From positions 1-16,640 of the forward strand of contig CAZOLY010000071.1 of assembly GCA_964580815.1 (NCBI GenBank): a stretch of DNA of 16,640 nucleotides, read 5' to 3'. Source of the stretch: G020354785 sp964580815. GTDB lineage: Bacteria; Bacteroidota; Bacteroidia; Bacteroidales; UBA10428. The first letter of the stretch is position 1. Each line of letters starts with the position of its first letter. The notes beneath the pieces were generated by a model that saw nothing but the letters and a program-made list of their open reading frames with translations, was not told the DNA's origin and did not search any database. Both the position numbers and the translations under genes were made by a program. This document shows, piece after piece, positions 14,482-16,640 of the stretch.

Positions 14482-16640
14482 TTATCTGATTATTGTAAGT
14501 GTACCATGTATTGGTTCAGCACCTGATTTCAGATCAATAACATAATAATAGGTATCCATAGGTAGTTCCTTACCATTATGAGTGCCATCCCAATCATTCT
14601 CATAGCCTCCGTCTTTACTAAATACTAATCTTCCCCATCTGTCAAATACTTCTATCTTGGCATCAGGGAATAAATAAATATTATTAATAATCCATGTATC
14701 ATGCACTCCATCATCATTTGGTGTAAATGCATTGGTAATTTCTTCCAATAATTCCTGCGGGTTACAGGCATTAACATAAATTGCATCACTTGCACTACAA
14801 CCATGATCATCCGTAACAGTAACTGAAACAGTTTTTTCACCTTCATACAATATTACCGGATTATTTGTCTGACCTGTCGACCATATATAATCTGCATAAT
14901 CACCGGCATCGACAATAACTGAATTGTTCCCGCAAATTACAGTATCATTACCTAAGTCAACAGTCGGAAGTTCATATACATAAAGATATACAGAGTCTTC
15001 GGAAACACAGTCATATTCATTCCAGGTAGCCACACTGACATATCTTTCCTGGCTAACTGTAATACTTGGTGCTGTGCTTCCGTTATACCACAGATACCTG
15101 CTGAATTCAGCGGTCGGACTAAAAGTAGCTGAATTTCCAAAGCATATTTCCACATCACCTCCCAGATCAGTTACAGGATCAGAGACCAGAACTGTCTCTA
15201 CTCGGACTGTACCCTCACAGCCATGTTCAGATATCTCCTGAACCTGTATTGGGTATTCTCCTCCCATAATATTCCAGTCTACGGTAATTTGAGATGAATT
15301 CTCAACTGTAACACCTAATGCCGGTATTGACCAGTTATATGCTGAGCCCATTGTCTCTGCAACAGAATAACCCGCATTTTCAGTGCCTGTGCAAACTATA
15401 TCAATATAATTCTCATCACCGGAAGGATTATCCGGAACAATTTCTCCTGTTACAGGTACAGGATATGAAAACGCCGTTGCACTATTTAACCAGTCGCCAT
15501 CACATTGAGTAGTACTGTTCCTTCCTCTTACCCATATCTCAACAGAGCTGTTTTCATTAATATTTAATGAGTACTGGTAAGGCGCTGTTTGGTCAGTAAA
15601 ATCAATACTTGTACCACCGTCAATTGAAAAGTCCACTATATTTCCATTAGTACAATAAGCATCCAGTGTTATTTCACCTTCTCCACACCTTTCAGCAGGG
15701 TCAATATTAGCAACAGGTGAAGGATTAACTGTCACAAAATCTGCTTTTACTTCAGTATCGGACAGCCCCTGTATTATTGTAAGGGTTACAGTTTTATTCC
15801 CGTCAGTTGAATAATATACATCATGGGGACCAATAGTATTGGCTGTTAGAGGCACGGCCCCTTCGCCGAAATTCCAGCTGTATGTCGTTGTTTCACTGGT
15901 TCCACCTGAAGTATTGCTAAATTCGACTGTTTCTTCTATACAGATATTATTATCACTAACGATAAAATCTGCATCTAAATTACAACCCTGTAATTCAATG
16001 AGAAGCGAGACCTCATCGCCTGTACATCCAAATTGATCAGTTTCATATACCCGCATATTACCGCTTATTGAACCAAAATCTATTTCTATTGAATTGTTCT
16101 CAATACCGGATGTGTCTGAGGTAATAACGGCAGATCCCGGTACCGACCAGTAATATTTTGATCCGGGCGTCAGTGTGACTGAATATACTTCTCCACTGGC
16201 AAAACAATTAGGAGTAGAATTTCCGGAAATATTTGAGGTAGATGGTTTCGGATTTACAGTAATTTCCATATTATCGTTTCCCGGCGGGCATGTTCCGCTG
16301 CTGTTGGCCGTCAGTGTTAATGTTATAACCGTTCCTGCATCTGCAGCATTGGCAGTATATGTGGGCGTTAAAGTAGTGCCGTTAGTAAGCGTGCCGTTGC
16401 CGTCATGTGCCCAGCTGTAGGTGCCGTTCCCATTGGTTACGGAGGCATCATTAACAGTATAGGAAGAGGTTTCACATATTGCAGCATCACTTCCGGCGTT
16501 AACGATGATATTGGCCTCGACAGTGATCTGCATCTGGTCAGTAGCCTGGCCGCAGTCAGCATTACCGTCGGCGGTAAGGGTAAGGGTGACAACCGTTCCT
16601 GCATCTGCAGCATCGGCAGTATATGTAGGTGTCAGTGTAG
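14482..16640 (-). CDS. Large repeat adhesin with PKD/Ig-like domains and T9SS type B sorting domain (5' end outside window)
   Basis: Only the C-terminal part, about 719 residues, is present: the frame is open to the window's right edge, and the internal ATG at 16533 is not a credible start because the repeat continues upstream of it. In protein order there are two copies of an 88-residue Ig-like repeat (YTANAADAGTVITLTLTAN type), a PKD domain marked YSWNFGEGAVP, Ig-like modules with paired cysteines, and two short beta modules of the DLGNDTVICG...YIWSTGQ type. Last is the gliding-motility-associated C-terminal domain (the last 90 or so residues: NAFTPNDDGVHDTW, IEVFDRWGRLVF, WDGTHNGKELPMDTYYYVI). 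That domain directs export by the type IX secretion system and often surface attachment. The protein is probably a cell-surface or secreted adhesin; its ligand is unknown. It lies upstream of a PorP/SprF-like gene in the same direction. Confidence 0.93.
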   Translation of the reverse strand, partial: TLTPTYTADAADAGTVVTLTLTADGNADCGQATDQMQITVEANIIVNAGSDAAICETSSYTVNDASVTNGNGTYSWAHDGNGTLTNGTTLTPTYTANAADAGTVITLTLTANSSGTCPPGNDNMEITVNPKPSTSNISGNSTPNCFASGEVYSVTLTPGSKYYWSVPGSAVITSDTSGIENNSIEIDFGSISGNMRVYETDQFGCTGDEVSLLIELQGCNLDADFIVSDNNICIEETVEFSNTSGGTSETTTYSWNFGEGAVPLTANTIGPHDVYYSTDGNKTVTLTIIQGLSDTEVKADFVTVNPSPVANIDPAERCGEGEITLDAYCTNGNIVDFSIDGGTSIDFTDQTAPYQYSLNINENSSVEIWVRGRNSTTQCDGDWLNSATAFSYPVPVTGEIVPDNPSGDENYIDIVCTGTENAGYSVAETMGSAYNWSIPALGVTVENSSQITVDWNIMGGEYPIQVQEISEHGCEGTVRVETVLVSDPVTDLGGDVEICFGNSATFSPTAEFSRYLWYNGSTAPSITVSQERYVSVATWNEYDCVSEDSVYLYVYELPTVDLGNDTVICGNNSVIVDAGDYADYIWSTGQTNNPVILYEGEKTVSVTVTDDHGCSASDAIYVNACNPQELLEEITNAFTPNDDGVHDTWIINNIYLFPDAKIEVFDRWGRLVFSKDGGYENDWDGTHNGKELPMDTYYYVIDLKSGAEPIHGTLTIIR
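16327..16640. repeat. 264-bp tandem coding repeats in the adhesin gene (continues off the edge)
   Basis: The string starting AACCGTTCCTGCATCTGCAG occurs at 16327 and again at 16591, a spacing of 264 bp or exactly 88 codons. Over the 50 bases visible in the second copy only a handful differ. In protein terms, TLTPTYTANAADAGTVITLTL repeats as a near-identical segment with D, V for N, I. High nucleotide identity points to recent duplication; the middle of each unit is less conserved. More copies probably lie beyond the edge. Confidence 0.85.

Noticed and set aside
15839..16420. Plus-strand open frames opposite the adhesin gene
   Set aside because: They are antisense to a clear repeat adhesin with conserved PKD and Ig-like motifs; shadows of repetitive coding DNA.

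Overview
The window is AT-rich chromosomal DNA from a member of the Bacteroidota, most likely a Bacteroidales/Marinilabiliales-type or related free-living lineage. The clade evidence is a PorP/SprF-family protein next to a large protein with a gliding-motility-type (T9SS type B) C-terminal domain, a Bacteroides-like HtpG, several matches to the Bacteroidota -7 box TAnnTTTG, and starts without Shine-Dalgarno sequences. Sixteen kilobases hold 13 protein genes. I see no rRNA, tRNA, CRISPR array or insertion sequence, and no gene-free gap longer than about 220 bases.

Left part (1-5825, all + strand): an HU-family DNA-binding protein with a clear intrinsic terminator; TrmH tRNA 2'-O-methyltransferase; a LytTR response regulator preceded by a perfect 11-bp direct repeat with a 21-bp period; a secreted protein of unknown function; HtpG (Hsp90); and, 28 bases later, a three-part protein (beta-grasp, Mut7-C PIN-type RNase, zinc ribbon).

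Middle part (5844-11481): a divergent redox locus. On the minus strand, resB and ccsA encode the two halves of the System II cytochrome c maturation machine. On the plus strand, an overlapping pair encodes a polytopic membrane protein with a TPR-like tail (DUF6057-like) and a membrane-anchored TolB/PD40-type beta-propeller that carries one CXXCH heme c motif (C181-H185). The simplest reading is that the maturation genes serve the haem protein beside them. No nitrite reductase or other standard cytochrome is in view. This is the best candidate for an under-described system in the window.

Right part (11478-16640, all - strand): a chorismatase/RidA-fold protein whose stop overlaps that of the propeller gene; a stand-alone receiver domain; a PorP/SprF-like outer-membrane protein; and, upstream of it in the same direction, the C-terminal part of a large PKD/Ig-repeat adhesin with a type B sorting domain. 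That gene runs open past the right edge and contains recent 264-bp (88-residue) tandem repeats. The pair is a typical T9SS cargo plus its dedicated PorP/SprF partner.
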